Assembly: GCA_035415725.1 (NCBI GenBank)
Contig: DAOOGN010000014.1
Coordinates: 1-52,608, forward strand
From: DSWT01 sp035415725
Lineage (GTDB): Bacteria > Chloroflexota > Anaerolineae > B4-G1 > SLSP01
Reading direction: 5' to 3'
DNA: 52,608 bases
The notes below the pieces were generated by a model, which worked only from the letters and a program-made list of their open reading frames with translations, was not told the DNA's origin and searched no databases. Positions 31,769-39,995 of the stretch are shown one piece after another. Positions within the stretch are counted from its first letter, which is position 1, and the number at the start of each line of letters is the position of its first letter. The position numbers and the translations under genes are program-made.

Positions 31769-32488
31769 ATGTCTAAACGAGGGAAAAAATATCTGGAAGT
31801 GGTGAAAAAGGTCGACCGCGAGCGTTTCTACACACCTCAAGAAGCGGTCAAACTGGTCAAAGAAGTCAGTTATACTGCTTTTGATGGAACGGTTGAGTTG
31901 CACCTGCGCATGGGGCTGGACCCGCGGCGTTCGGAGCAGCAGATTCGTGGCGTCGTGCGCTTGCCCTACGGTTTGGGCAAGTCCGTGCGCGTGTTGGTGT
32001 TTGCCGCCGGTGAAGAGGCGCAAATTGCCCGTGACGCCGGCGCCGATTTCATCATCTCCGACGATGAAGGTATTCAGAAGATCCTGGGTGGCTGGGTAGA
32101 TTTTGACATTGCCATTGCCGTCCCGGATATGATGCGCCAGGTCGGGCGTTTGGGGCGGGTGCTCGGACGCCGTGGCTTGATGCCCACGCCTAAAACCGGC
32201 ACCGTGGTTCAGCCGGAAGACCTGCCCCGTGTAATCGATGAGGCTAAGGCCGGGCGTGTGGAATATCGCCTGGATCGTACTGCCAATATCCACTGCCCGA
32301 TAGGGAAAGTGAGTTTCTCTGAAGAGCAGCTCCTCGGCAACCTGGCTACGCTTATGGAGGCCATTCGACGGGCAAAGCCGGCGGCCACGAAAGGGATCTA
32401 CGTCAAGCGGGTCACGTTGGCACCTTCTATGGGGCCAGGCGTGAGGGTGGATGTGGCGCAAGCGCTGGAATTGGAGGGCATCAAGTAA
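31769..32488 (+). CDS. rplA: 50S ribosomal protein L1
   Basis: 239 residues from ATG 31769, 8 bases after AAGGAG; an ATG at 31748 in the same frame has no good site. It has the conserved YTPQEAVKLVKE and the GRLGRVLGRRGLMPTPKTGTV loop of the L1 stalk protein. L1 is also the translational repressor of the L11-L1 operon in other bacteria; no target structure was looked for here. Confidence 0.98.
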   Translation: MSKRGKKYLEVVKKVDRERFYTPQEAVKLVKEVSYTAFDGTVELHLRMGLDPRRSEQQIRGVVRLPYGLGKSVRVLVFAAGEEAQIARDAGADFIISDDEGIQKILGGWVDFDIAIAVPDMMRQVGRLGRVLGRRGLMPTPKTGTVVQPEDLPRVIDEAKAGRVEYRLDRTANIHCPIGKVSFSEEQLLGNLATLMEAIRRAKPAATKGIYVKRVTLAPSMGPGVRVDVAQALELEGIK

Positions 32489-32527
32489 CCGCCGAACGCG
32501 CTGCCGCGCGTCATGGCTACATTGGAT

Positions 32528-32580
32528 TGTTTGCTGAAGACAGCAGGGGCCGCTGAAGGCTTAATGCCCTGCCGAGGCAA
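32528..32580 (+). ncRNA. L10 leader (rplJL autoregulatory RNA)
   Basis: The segment has the typical signature of the L10 leader: TTGCTGAAGACAGCAGG, a side stem, CTTAAT, then CCTGCCGAGG closing the kink-turn arm. In other bacteria the L10-L7/L12 complex binds this fold and lowers expression of rplJL. It lies between rplA and rplJ, as expected. Confidence 0.9.
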
Positions 32581-32650
32581 GACCATTTCTATAGATAGGC
32601 TCGTCTGTGAGCACAATGGTCCTTGCATCGGTAGGCGCAAGGACTTTTTA
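32581..32650 (+). promoter_or_regulatory. Attenuator: alternative antiterminator and terminator hairpins
   Basis: The terminator is GTCCTTGC (32619-32626) pairing with GCAAGGAC (32637-32644), followed by TTTTTA. An alternative stem pairs GACCATT (32581-32587) with AATGGTC (32615-32621). The two share GTC at 32619-32621, so they exclude each other. Together with the L10 leader this makes a transcription attenuator in front of rplJ. Confidence 0.85.
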
Positions 32651-32671
32651 TTTTAGAGGAGGTGAGAAAGG

Positions 32672-33232
32672 TTGGCTATATCACGCGAACGAAAAGAAGA
32701 GTTGGTGGCTATTTACCGGCAACAATTGGCAGAGAGCAACGGCGTTGTGTTGGCAAGCTACACGGCGATTACCATGCCGCAGATGCAGGATTTACGTCGG
32801 CGTGCCCATGCACTGGATGGACAAGTCTTTGTGATCAAGAACACCCTGCTGGATGTGGTGTTAAAAGAGCAGGGAATTAAAGCGCCGCAAGATTTGCTCT
32901 CCGGCCCCACGATGGCCGCTTTTTGCCGTCGCGATGTTCCGCCTGTTACCAAATTGTTCCTCGATTTCACCAAAGAAATGGAAGAAGGGCGCTTCCAGGT
33001 GAAGGGGGGCATTATGGAAGGACGGATTCTGAGCCAGGCGCAGGCCCAGGCGCTCGCCGACTTGCCCAGCCGGGAGGTGCTGTTTAGCCAGGTCTTGCGC
33101 ACGATCAATGCTCCTGCGACGCAGGTGGCCGGTGTTGTGGCCAGCGGCATACGCCAGGTTCTCAACGTGTTGCAAGCGTATGTCGATAAGCTCGAAGAAG
33201 CCGGCGGCGCCGCCGCTTCAGCGACGGCTTAA
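32672..33232 (+). CDS. rplJ: 50S ribosomal protein L10
   Basis: 186 residues starting at TTG 32672, right behind a near-perfect AGGAGGTGAGAAAGG site. The N-terminal rRNA-binding region (AISRERKEELVAIYRQQLAES) and the C-terminal helix that carries L7/L12 dimers (RQVLNVLQAYVDKLEE) are present. It forms the ribosome stalk with L7/L12. Confidence 0.97.
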   Translation: MAISRERKEELVAIYRQQLAESNGVVLASYTAITMPQMQDLRRRAHALDGQVFVIKNTLLDVVLKEQGIKAPQDLLSGPTMAAFCRRDVPPVTKLFLDFTKEMEEGRFQVKGGIMEGRILSQAQAQALADLPSREVLFSQVLRTINAPATQVAGVVASGIRQVLNVLQAYVDKLEEAGGAAASATA

Positions 33233-33297
33233 TCCGCATTCATTACCACAAGCAAGTATCAATTAACCCGCAAGGTAAAAATGGAGGTTGAATTACA

Positions 33298-33675
33298 ATG
33301 GCAGATTTAGCAAAATTGGTAGAAGAAATTAGTGCGTTGACGTTGCTCGAGGCCGCCGAGCTGGTGAAGAAGCTCGAGGAGAAACTGGGAGTGAGCGCCG
33401 CTGCGCCCGTTGCCATGATGGCCGCCGCTCCGGTTGCCGTCGAAGCTGAACCCGAAGAGGAGCAGACCGAATTCACCGTCCTCCTCAAGGACTTCGGCCC
33501 CAAGAAGATTGAGGTTATCAAGGTCGTCCGCCAACTCACGAATTTGGGACTGAAAGAGGCCAAGGAATTGGTCGAGAGCGCGCCCTCTAAAGTTTTGGAA
33601 GCCGTTGACAAGGGAACCGCCGAAGACGCCAAGTCCAAGCTGGAAGCCGCCGGCGCCGTTGTCGAACTCAAGTAA
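33298..33675 (+). CDS. rplL: 50S ribosomal protein L7/L12
   Basis: 125 residues, ATG 33298 behind GGAGG. N-terminal dimer domain, an Ala-rich hinge (about 37-52), and the C-terminal factor-binding domain TEFTVLLKDFGPKKIEVIKVVRQLTNLGLKEAKELVE. In most bacteria rpoB follows; here a strong terminator follows and no rpoB is seen. Confidence 0.98.
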   Translation: MADLAKLVEEISALTLLEAAELVKKLEEKLGVSAAAPVAMMAAAPVAVEAEPEEEQTEFTVLLKDFGPKKIEVIKVVRQLTNLGLKEAKELVESAPSKVLEAVDKGTAEDAKSKLEAAGAVVELK

Positions 33676-33704
33676 GATTCTCGAAACCGTTTCACTAGCG
33701 CATA

Positions 33705-33727
33705 CCCCCTCCGCAGGAGGGGGTTTT
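33705..33727 (+). terminator. Intrinsic terminator of the rplJL operon
   Basis: A perfect 8-bp stem CCCCCTCC/GGAGGGGG has a 3-base loop and TTTT tail, 30 bases after the rplL stop. The rest of the gap to 33969 holds a possible TATACT -10 box (33766-33771, no good -35) and short tracts matching dispersed repeats (33793-33850, 33880-33910). Confidence 0.92.
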
Positions 33728-33969
33728 GTCGTTAGCGCCGTCTTTCGGTTTCCGCCATGCTGTGCTATACTTTCCACAAGATAAAACAAGAGTGGCGCAG
33801 TTGTCTGTTTTTCACCGCGGAGGTTGCTGAGAACGCAGAGAAAACTCAGCTCCCAGAAAATCCCCTTTTCCCAGTAAACTGGGGGTAGGGGGTAAGCCAT
33901 TGAAAATTGTTATGTTTACCAGACCAAAAGTTTGCCAGTAAACTATTGTAGAACAGGACATTGTGAAAT

Positions 33970-35160
33970 ATGGACAACCGAGATAACGAACCTATATCCG
34001 AAATGTTCATCGTGGACAAACTGCGCGCGGCGCTGCGGAATTTTATGGTCATTGAAGCCGTAAAAGTGCTTTCTAATGACCCCAAACCTCCCGTGCAGTT
34101 TACCGGACAACTTATTGCCGGTGATGAAGAAAATGACTTCACTGAGATTGTACAGCGCTTTGCCGAGTTGGGCTATACACCGCTTTTGATGCAGGCGGAT
34201 GGCGAGTATCAGCTCCAGGCCATCCCGGTCGTTGCCCCGGAGAAGACCGACAAACCGTGGGTGAATTACCTGCTGTTCGGTCTCACGCTGCTGTCGATGC
34301 TGTTTGTGGGCGCGTTCCATGAAAACGTCGTCCCCCACCGTTTCGCGGACATCTGGCATGGATGGCCCTTCGCCCTGACGTTGCTCGCCATTCTGACCGC
34401 GCATGAACTGAGCCATTACTTTGTGGGACGACGTTATGCTTCCCCGGTCAGTTTGCCCTATTTCATCCCCATGCCGTTGCCGGGAAGTCTGGGAACGTTG
34501 GGAGCCATCATTTTCCAACGCGGCCCGATGCGCAGTCGCAAAGCGCTCTTCGATATTGGCGTCGCCGGACCGATCGGCGGGCTTATCGTCGCCATACCTT
34601 TGCTTATCCTCGGCCTGGCCCTATCCGAAGTCGGAACACCCTACGCTTTTATGGATGTTCCTCCAGGTGAACAGATTGAGGTGATGCAGGAAGGGAATTC
34701 GTTGCTTTACCTGGCCGCAAAGTACGTGGTCCACGGACGCATCCTGCCCGACAAGGCGACCGGCGAGGATGTATGGCTGTCGCCGCCAAGCGTCGGCGGA
34801 TCCGTCGCCTTTGCCGCGTGGGTGGGGCTGTTGGTGACGATGTTCAACCTGTTCCCCATCGGTCAGTTGGACGGCGGGCACGTGGCTTACGCGATGTGGG
34901 GGCAAAAAGCCTGGAAAATAGCCCGCATCATGCTCACGGCCATCTGGGGATGGGGCATTTTATTGCTGCTGCGACAGAACTACGGCGGGATGACCTGGCT
35001 GATGATCGGCTTGCTGGGCCTCTTCATCGGCCCGCGTCATGCTCCCCCTCTGAACGATGTCACGCCGCTGGATGCGAAGCGTAAAGCGCTCGGTTGGGTA
35101 ATGGTCATCGTCTTCTTCCTGCTCCTGGTGCCGATTCCCTGGACGACGATCACATTGTAA
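33970..35160 (+). CDS. Site-2 protease family zinc metalloprotease (M50, EGY-like)
   Basis: 396 residues, ATG 33970; the ribosome site is weak. The first 95 residues are a soluble cytoplasmic domain. Several membrane segments follow. The zinc motif AHELSHYFVGRR gives two His and the catalytic Glu, and the C-terminal LFPIGQLDGGH provides the third ligand Asp. The loop GSLGTLGAIIFQRGPM is typical of the plant EGY and bacterial homologues. It would cut membrane proteins within the bilayer; the substrate is unknown, and an anti-sigma factor is one possibility. No terminator separates it from the GT4 gene behind it. Confidence 0.92.
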   Translation: MDNRDNEPISEMFIVDKLRAALRNFMVIEAVKVLSNDPKPPVQFTGQLIAGDEENDFTEIVQRFAELGYTPLLMQADGEYQLQAIPVVAPEKTDKPWVNYLLFGLTLLSMLFVGAFHENVVPHRFADIWHGWPFALTLLAILTAHELSHYFVGRRYASPVSLPYFIPMPLPGSLGTLGAIIFQRGPMRSRKALFDIGVAGPIGGLIVAIPLLILGLALSEVGTPYAFMDVPPGEQIEVMQEGNSLLYLAAKYVVHGRILPDKATGEDVWLSPPSVGGSVAFAAWVGLLVTMFNLFPIGQLDGGHVAYAMWGQKAWKIARIMLTAIWGWGILLLLRQNYGGMTWLMIGLLGLFIGPRHAPPLNDVTPLDAKRKALGWVMVIVFFLLLVPIPWTTITL

Positions 35161-35187
35161 GCGGCCGGAAAACGGAAAGAGGATGTA

Positions 35188-36318
35188 TTGACATCGCTCC
35201 CGGCCATGCCCACCCTCGGCATCGATGCCAGTCGCGCCCTCAGCGCCGCGCCGACCGGCACGGAGGGTTACTCCTATCACCTGATTCGGGCGCTATTGCC
35301 GCAGCTCACCCCCCATTATCGTATCAGGTTGTACTTTCGTTCCGCTCCCGATCCGGACGCCTTTCCCGGCACGGAGTTGTGCGTTATCCCTTTCCCGCGG
35401 CTGTGGACCCACGGCCGTCTGTCGTGGGAAATGCTGTGCCATCCACCCGATCTGCTTTTCGTCCCGGCGCATGTCCTGCCGCTCATCCGTCCCCGCCGAA
35501 CGCTCGTCACCATCCACGACCTGGGCTATCGCTACTTCCCCGAAGCGCACCCCCGGCGGCAACGTCTGTACCTGGATTGGAGCACACGCTGGAATGCCCG
35601 CGCCGCCGGCCACATCCTCGCCGACTCCAACGCCACGCGAGATGCCCTGGTGCACGAGTATGGGATGACTGCCGCCACGATTACCGTCGCCTATCCCGGT
35701 TACACCAGTGACCTTGTGCCGGTGCGTGATGCGGATGCGCTGGTTGCCATGCGGATGCGCTATCATCTCCCCGGCCCATATATCCTCTTCCTGGGGCGGA
35801 TTCAACCGCGCAAGAACCTGACGCGCCTGATCGAGGCTTTTGCACGCCTTGCGCCGGATAGACCGGACTTGACGTTGGTGCTCGCCGGGCCGACGGGCTG
35901 GTTGGCTGAACCGATCTGTGCCCGGGTGCGCGAACTGGGGTTGGAGACGCGGGTGCTTTTCCCCGGTTACATCGCCGAAGCTGACAAGGCCGCGTTGATC
36001 TCCGGCGCGCAGGTCTTCGCCTATCCCTCGCTGTACGAAGGGTTTGGGTTCCCCGTGTTAGAAGCCCAGGCGTGCGGCGTTCCGCTCCTGGCGAGCAACA
36101 CGTCGAGCCTACCGGAAGTGGTGGGCGATGGCGGTCTGCTGGTGGATCCGCTGGACGTGACGGCTATCGCGGCGGGACTGGCACGGCTGTTGGACGACGT
36201 GCTGCTGCGGCGCACACTAATTGCGCTTGGGGCGGCGAACCTGCGCCGTTTCTCGTGGAAAGCCACCGCCGACACCGTTTCAGCCATCATCGCCGACCTT
36301 TTGTGCGTAAACTTTTAG
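35188..36318 (+). CDS. Glycosyltransferase family 4
   Basis: 376 residues from TTG 35188, close behind AAGAGGA; an ATG at 35206 would remove six residues. GT-B fold: GTEGYSYHLIRALL, ILFLGRIQPRKNLTRLIEAF, and YEGFGFPVLEAQACGVPLLASN. Paralogue of the two GT4 genes at 25368-27637, in a separate place and on the other strand. Its stop codon TAG (36316-36318) meets the first base of an R1 mini-element. Confidence 0.93.
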   Translation: MTSLPAMPTLGIDASRALSAAPTGTEGYSYHLIRALLPQLTPHYRIRLYFRSAPDPDAFPGTELCVIPFPRLWTHGRLSWEMLCHPPDLLFVPAHVLPLIRPRRTLVTIHDLGYRYFPEAHPRRQRLYLDWSTRWNARAAGHILADSNATRDALVHEYGMTAATITVAYPGYTSDLVPVRDADALVAMRMRYHLPGPYILFLGRIQPRKNLTRLIEAFARLAPDRPDLTLVLAGPTGWLAEPICARVRELGLETRVLFPGYIAEADKAALISGAQVFAYPSLYEGFGFPVLEAQACGVPLLASNTSSLPEVVGDGGLLVDPLDVTAIAAGLARLLDDVLLRRTLIALGAANLRRFSWKATADTVSAIIADLLCVNF

Positions 36319-36357
36319 TATTTATTCAGAACCTGGCAGGGGTGGCTGAATAGTTAC
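36318..36357 (+). repeat. R1 mini-copy (internally deleted, 40 bp)
   Basis: Starts GTATTTATTCAG and ends CTGAATAGTTAC with only about 16 bases between the two ends, so it is little more than the two terminal repeats. The sequence AACTTTT occurs before it (36310-36316), after it (36358-36364) and again behind the next full copy (36701-36707). That pattern fits successive insertions at the same target. Confidence 0.8.
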
Positions 36358-36364
36358 AACTTTT

Positions 36365-36700
36365 GTATCTATTCAGGTTTGTAAACCTGGCGAAGCCACT
36401 TGTTCCCTATAGCAGGTCCTGCACAGATTTTGGTATACCAGGTGCTCTTGGATGACGAGATACTCATGTTTCTATAAGCCCATCCCCCCTGCTCCCCAGG
36501 AAGGGGGATTTTTGTAAGGGGTGTGGCGGGCAGCGAAGCTGCCCGCCACACCCCCTCTTTTTCGCCCCCTTCTCCCCCGCTGGCGGGGGAGAAGGGGGTT
36601 GGGGGATGAGAGGGTCAGCGCCTATAGCCGAAGTGTCAACCTATTATGCACCATCCCCCAAGTCCCGTTTGCCACCTGGCAGGGGTGGCTGAATAGTTAC
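36365..36700 (+). repeat. R1 inverted-repeat element, copy D (full length)
   Basis: About 336 bp from GTATCTATTCAGG to GGCTGAATAGTTAC. These ends are inverted repeats of about 14 bp. AACTTTT flanks it directly on both sides (36358-36364, 36701-36707). Inside: a perfect 17-bp hairpin with a GAA loop (36518-36554) and a second C/G-rich hairpin (36562-36597). No open frame of useful size, so it depends on a transposase supplied elsewhere (inference). Confidence 0.9.
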
Positions 36701-36759
36701 AACTTTTAGTCTTGTGAACAGGACGCAACCGTTTGCTCCGTTGACTGTGCTGGAATAAA

Positions 36760-36789
36760 CAAAAATATCCCAAATAAAATTTGGGATAT
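36760..36789 (-). terminator. Intrinsic terminator of tsaD
   Basis: On the minus strand an 11-bp stem (ATATCCCAAAT with ATTTGGGATAT, loop of 3) is followed by TTTTTG. It lies about 40 bases after the tsaD stop codon. Confidence 0.85.
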
Positions 36790-36827
36790 TTGGGATAATA
36801 TTTGGGTTTCGGTTCGGGCAGAGTCGG

Positions 36828-37844
36828 CTACGCCAGCCGCAGTCCTGGCTCGATATCGAGATCCCAACCGGCGCGCACCCCGGCCTGATAGCGATAGGTA
36901 CCGGCGGCGGCAACCATGGCGGCGTTGTCGGTGCAGAGGACGGAAGGCAACGTGTAGACGGGGACATTCACCCGGGCGCGGGTCGCCGCGCGCAGTGAAG
37001 CGTTGGCCGAGACGCCCCCGGAGAGGAGTACCTCCTGCGCGCCGCTGGTCCTGGCTGCCTGTGCGGTTTTCTCGGCCAGCACTTCGACCACCGCGGCTTG
37101 AAATGCAGCGGCTATGTCGGCGACAAAGCGAGGGGGGCGCGGGCCGTTGAAACGCTGCAACGTGCGCAACACCGCTGTTTTCAATCCACTGAAGCTGAAA
37201 TCGTAGGTGCCCGGCAGCCAGGCGCGCGGAAAATCGAACGCGCGCGGGTTCCCTTGCCGTGCGACCTTCTCAATGGCGGGACCGCCCGGATAGTCGAGTT
37301 CCAGCAGTCGCGCCACCTTGTCGAACGCCTCGCCGGCGGCGTCATCCAAGGTACTGCCGAGACATGTGTAATCCCCGTGATGGTGCATCACGATCAACTC
37401 TGTGTGCCCCCCGGAGACGATGAGGGTCAGAAGAGGAAAGGTCAACTCGTCGCCGGACGCACTGCCTTCCACACCGGTGCGCAGCCAGTGAGCATACATG
37501 TGGGCTTCCAGGTGATTGATGGGGACGAGCGGCAACCCTTTCCCCAACGCTGCGCCCTTTGCAAAGTTCAACCCCACGAGCAGCGATCCGGGCAATCCCG
37601 GCCCATACGTCACGGCGATAGCGTCCATATCCTCCCACCCCACATGGGCGTCGCGGAGCGCTTGCTCGACGACGGGCGCGATGGCTTCGACGTGCGCGCG
37701 CGAGGCCAACTCCGGGAAAACCCCTCCAAATGGCGCGTGCAAATCCACCTGCGAGGCGATCACATTTGAAAGGATGGTGCAGCCATCCTCTACCACTGCC
37801 GCTGCCGTCTCATCACACGAGGTTTCGATCCCTAAAACTCGCAT
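36828..37844 (-). CDS. tsaD: tRNA N6-adenosine threonylcarbamoyltransferase
   Basis: Makes t6A at position 37 of ANN-decoding tRNAs together with TsaB and TsaE. 338 residues, ATG 37844. The N-terminus is GIETSCDETAAAVV. The metal-binding HxxxH is His111 and His115 (INHLEAHMYAH). The ASKHA phosphate loops ALTLIVSGGHTEL-like and LLSGGVSANASLR are present. Normal length. It stands alone between R1 elements and is not linked to tsaB here. Confidence 0.97.
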   Translation of the reverse strand: MRVLGIETSCDETAAAVVEDGCTILSNVIASQVDLHAPFGGVFPELASRAHVEAIAPVVEQALRDAHVGWEDMDAIAVTYGPGLPGSLLVGLNFAKGAALGKGLPLVPINHLEAHMYAHWLRTGVEGSASGDELTFPLLTLIVSGGHTELIVMHHHGDYTCLGSTLDDAAGEAFDKVARLLELDYPGGPAIEKVARQGNPRAFDFPRAWLPGTYDFSFSGLKTAVLRTLQRFNGPRPPRFVADIAAAFQAAVVEVLAEKTAQAARTSGAQEVLLSGGVSANASLRAATRARVNVPVYTLPSVLCTDNAAMVAAAGTYRYQAGVRAGWDLDIEPGLRLA

Positions 37845-37889
37845 GGTTCCATGGATCCTTCACTTTCAGACCTGACAGGTCTGTGAATC

Positions 37890-38208
37890 GTATCTATTCA
37901 GGCGCGTAAACCTGACGAAGCCACTTATTCCCTATACCAGGTTTGGCGTAGACTTGGGTAGGCCAGGTGCTTCTGTATGGCAAGATATTCGTGTTTCTAT
38001 CAGCCCATCCCCCCTGCCCCCCTTCCCCCCAGGAAGGGGGATTTTGGGTGGGGGTGTCGCCACACCCCCCTTTTGCCCCCTTCTTCCCCGCTGGCGGGGG
38101 AGAAGGGGGTTGGGGGATGAGAGGGTCAGCACCTGCCGCAGGGGTAACCTATTATGTGCCCTCCCCAAACTCCCGTTCGTAACCTGGCAAAGGGGGCTGA
38201 ATAGTTAC
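37890..38208 (+). repeat. R1 inverted-repeat element, copy E, inserted in the end of a gene
   Basis: About 319 bp, GTATCTATTCAGGC to GGCTGAATAGTTAC. A perfect target duplication TGTGAATC lies at 37882-37889 and 38209-38216. The right terminal repeat supplies the TAA stop codon (38205-38207 on the minus strand) of the M24 peptidase gene. The core has the same C/G hairpin as copy D. Confidence 0.93.
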
Positions 38209-39449
38209 TGTGAATCTACCTGCATCGGCACAACCAGGTCATAAGGATAAGCGGTGAGGTTGCAGACATGGCCGTGTTCATCCAACCACAAGGTGTCCTC
38301 GATGCGGCAGCCCATCCCCTGGTCGGGATAGTACAACCCCGGTTCGAGGGTGAAGACGTGGCCCGGCGTAAGGCATGTGATGTTTCCCGCATGGTCGAAG
38401 AACGAGGGCGCCTCGTGGATGTCCAGGCCAACGCCGTGCCCCAGGCCGTGGACATAACCCTTCAGTGTCTGCGGGTCGCTGCCGATGGTGGGATGTCCAC
38501 GTGCCTCGAAAAAGGCGCAGGCCATTTGCTGGTAGACGCGGGTCTCCGTACCGGCCTGTAAGGCGGGCCTGAGATGCGCCACGCAATCCATCACATCGCG
38601 GTACAGGCGGGTGGCGGCTTCCGGCGCGTATCCCAGGCAGAAGGTGCGCGTCATGTCGAAAAAGTAGCCGCCCGGCTCGCGGGGATAGATGTCGAAGATG
38701 ATGGTCTCGCCCAGACGCAGCGGCATATCGAACGTGCCGTGATTGTGCGGTACGGCGGCGTCCCGCCCGGCGGCGAAAATGAAACCCTCGGCATCTTCTA
38801 ACCCCTGCAAGGTGATAAGGCGGTGGATATGGGCATGGACGTCGCCGACGGTGAGCGCGCGATTGTCGTCAGTGTGGCGCAGGGTCTCGTCGTCGCCGAC
38901 GGGGTGCTGTTGCAGGAACGCGACCGTCTCGCGCACGACTGCGGCAGTACGACGGCCCACGTCACGGATACGGGCGACTTCGGCGGCATCTTTCGTCGCG
39001 CGCGCTTCCTCGAGGAGATTGTTGTCGATCTCACCCACAATGATGACGCCGGGAAGCGCTGCATCCAACGCTTTGAGAAAGGTGTAGGCGCTGCCTTGAT
39101 CCTGATAGCCGTAAACGCCGACGCGCCCGGTCACGCCCAAATCGTCGAAGATGGCGGCCTGGTAGGCCACGGAGGCAGCTAAAACATCGCCGCCGTGCTG
39201 TTCCAGCCGCTCGCTGTAGAGGTAGCGGGTGTTGAGGATCACCGGGTAGCCGGCCACGGCAGCCTCCTCGCGTTCGATGGGGCTGACGATGAGATACGGC
39301 ACGGCGTCGCGCTTCTTCACGATAAGCGCCTGCGTCAGAGGCGCACCGTTGAGCAGATAGATGAGAGGCGGGTTGCCCGCTGTCTTGCCGCTGACGACGA
39401 TAGCGTCGAGGTCGCGGACTGCCATCAGCCTGTCCAAATCACATTGCAT
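38205..39449 (-). CDS. M24 family metallopeptidase (Xaa-Pro aminopeptidase type)
   Basis: Cleaves N-terminal residues, typically before proline (family knowledge). 414 residues, ATG 39449 behind AAAGG. The N-terminal creatinase-like domain spans about 1-155. The pita-bread domain has the five metal ligands: Asp in IIFDIYP, Asp in FDMTRTF, His in HGLGHGVG, Glu in TLEPGLY and Glu in CRIEDT. The stop codon lies within R1 copy E; if that element is removed the frame would add Thr-Cys-Gln-Val before a TGA. The loss of four end residues probably leaves the enzyme active. Confidence 0.93.
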   Translation of the reverse strand: MQCDLDRLMAVRDLDAIVVSGKTAGNPPLIYLLNGAPLTQALIVKKRDAVPYLIVSPIEREEAAVAGYPVILNTRYLYSERLEQHGGDVLAASVAYQAAIFDDLGVTGRVGVYGYQDQGSAYTFLKALDAALPGVIIVGEIDNNLLEEARATKDAAEVARIRDVGRRTAAVVRETVAFLQQHPVGDDETLRHTDDNRALTVGDVHAHIHRLITLQGLEDAEGFIFAAGRDAAVPHNHGTFDMPLRLGETIIFDIYPREPGGYFFDMTRTFCLGYAPEAATRLYRDVMDCVAHLRPALQAGTETRVYQQMACAFFEARGHPTIGSDPQTLKGYVHGLGHGVGLDIHEAPSFFDHAGNITCLTPGHVFTLEPGLYYPDQGMGCRIEDTLWLDEHGHVCNLTAYPYDLVVPMQVDSQ

Positions 39450-39487
39450 AGTCTGAACCTTTCACAACTCTAGGACTTACGCCAAAC

Positions 39488-39684
39488 GTATCTATTCAGG
39501 CTAGTCAACCTGGCGAAGCCACTTATTCCCTATGCCAGGTTTAGCACGGATTTTGGCATGCGGAGTGCTGGGGGATGACAAGATAGGCATGTTTCTATGT
39601 GCCCATCCCCCCACTTTTTTTGCCCCCTTATGCACCCTCCCCGAAGTCCCATTCGCCACCTGGCAAGAGTGGCTGAATAGTTAC
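39488..39684 (+). repeat. R1 inverted-repeat element, copy F (shortened)
   Basis: About 197 bp, GTATCTATTCAGGC to GGCTGAATAGTTAC, with most of the hairpin core missing. The flanks CGCCAAAC and CACAAAAC agree at 6 of 8 positions, so the duplication is eroded or absent. It sits 6 bases inside the left end of the surrounding IS5-like region. Confidence 0.82.
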
Positions 39685-39714
39685 CACAAAACTATGGTTT
39701 GGGGTCACCGCAAC

Positions 39715-39747
39715 AGACCTGTCAGGTTTGCCAAACCTGACAGGTCT
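39715..39747. repeat. Perfect 15-bp hairpin
   Basis: AGACCTGTCAGGTTT pairs with AAACCTGACAGGTCT around GCC. A related 15-base palindrome, AGACCTGACAGGTCT, stands at 37868-37882 beside R1 copy E. Confidence 0.8.
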
Positions 39748-39933
39748 AGGAAACACTCTCGCCTTACCACTCATGTGCGGAAGTCCTATGGCCAAGATTA
39801 CGGTGATGATAGCACCGAAACGAAGCTCTGCAAGTTTGAAGGAGACGCTCTGCAAACACGAAAACGACTATTCGACTATAAGACTAACGACTCAGGACTC
39901 ACGCAAGCCTGGCTCGAATCAAGTGGCGGAGGA

Positions 39934-39995
39934 TTTGTAGTGACGCCTTCAGGCGTCTCTTAGGAGCTAAGAACGGCTGAAGCCGTCACTACAAA
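39934..39995. repeat. Long imperfect hairpin (about 19-bp stem)
   Basis: TTTGTAGTGACG (39934-39945) pairs with CGTCACTACAAA (39984-39995), and TTCAG with CTGAA just inside. An inner GACGCCTTCAGGCGTC palindrome lies at 39942-39957. It resembles the small hairpin repeats common in Chloroflexota intergenic DNA. Confidence 0.7.

Noticed and set aside
36518..36554. 17-bp hairpin as a terminator of the GT4 gene
   Set aside because: It lies in the core of R1 copy D about 200 bases after the gene and lacks a tight T run; treated as part of the element.
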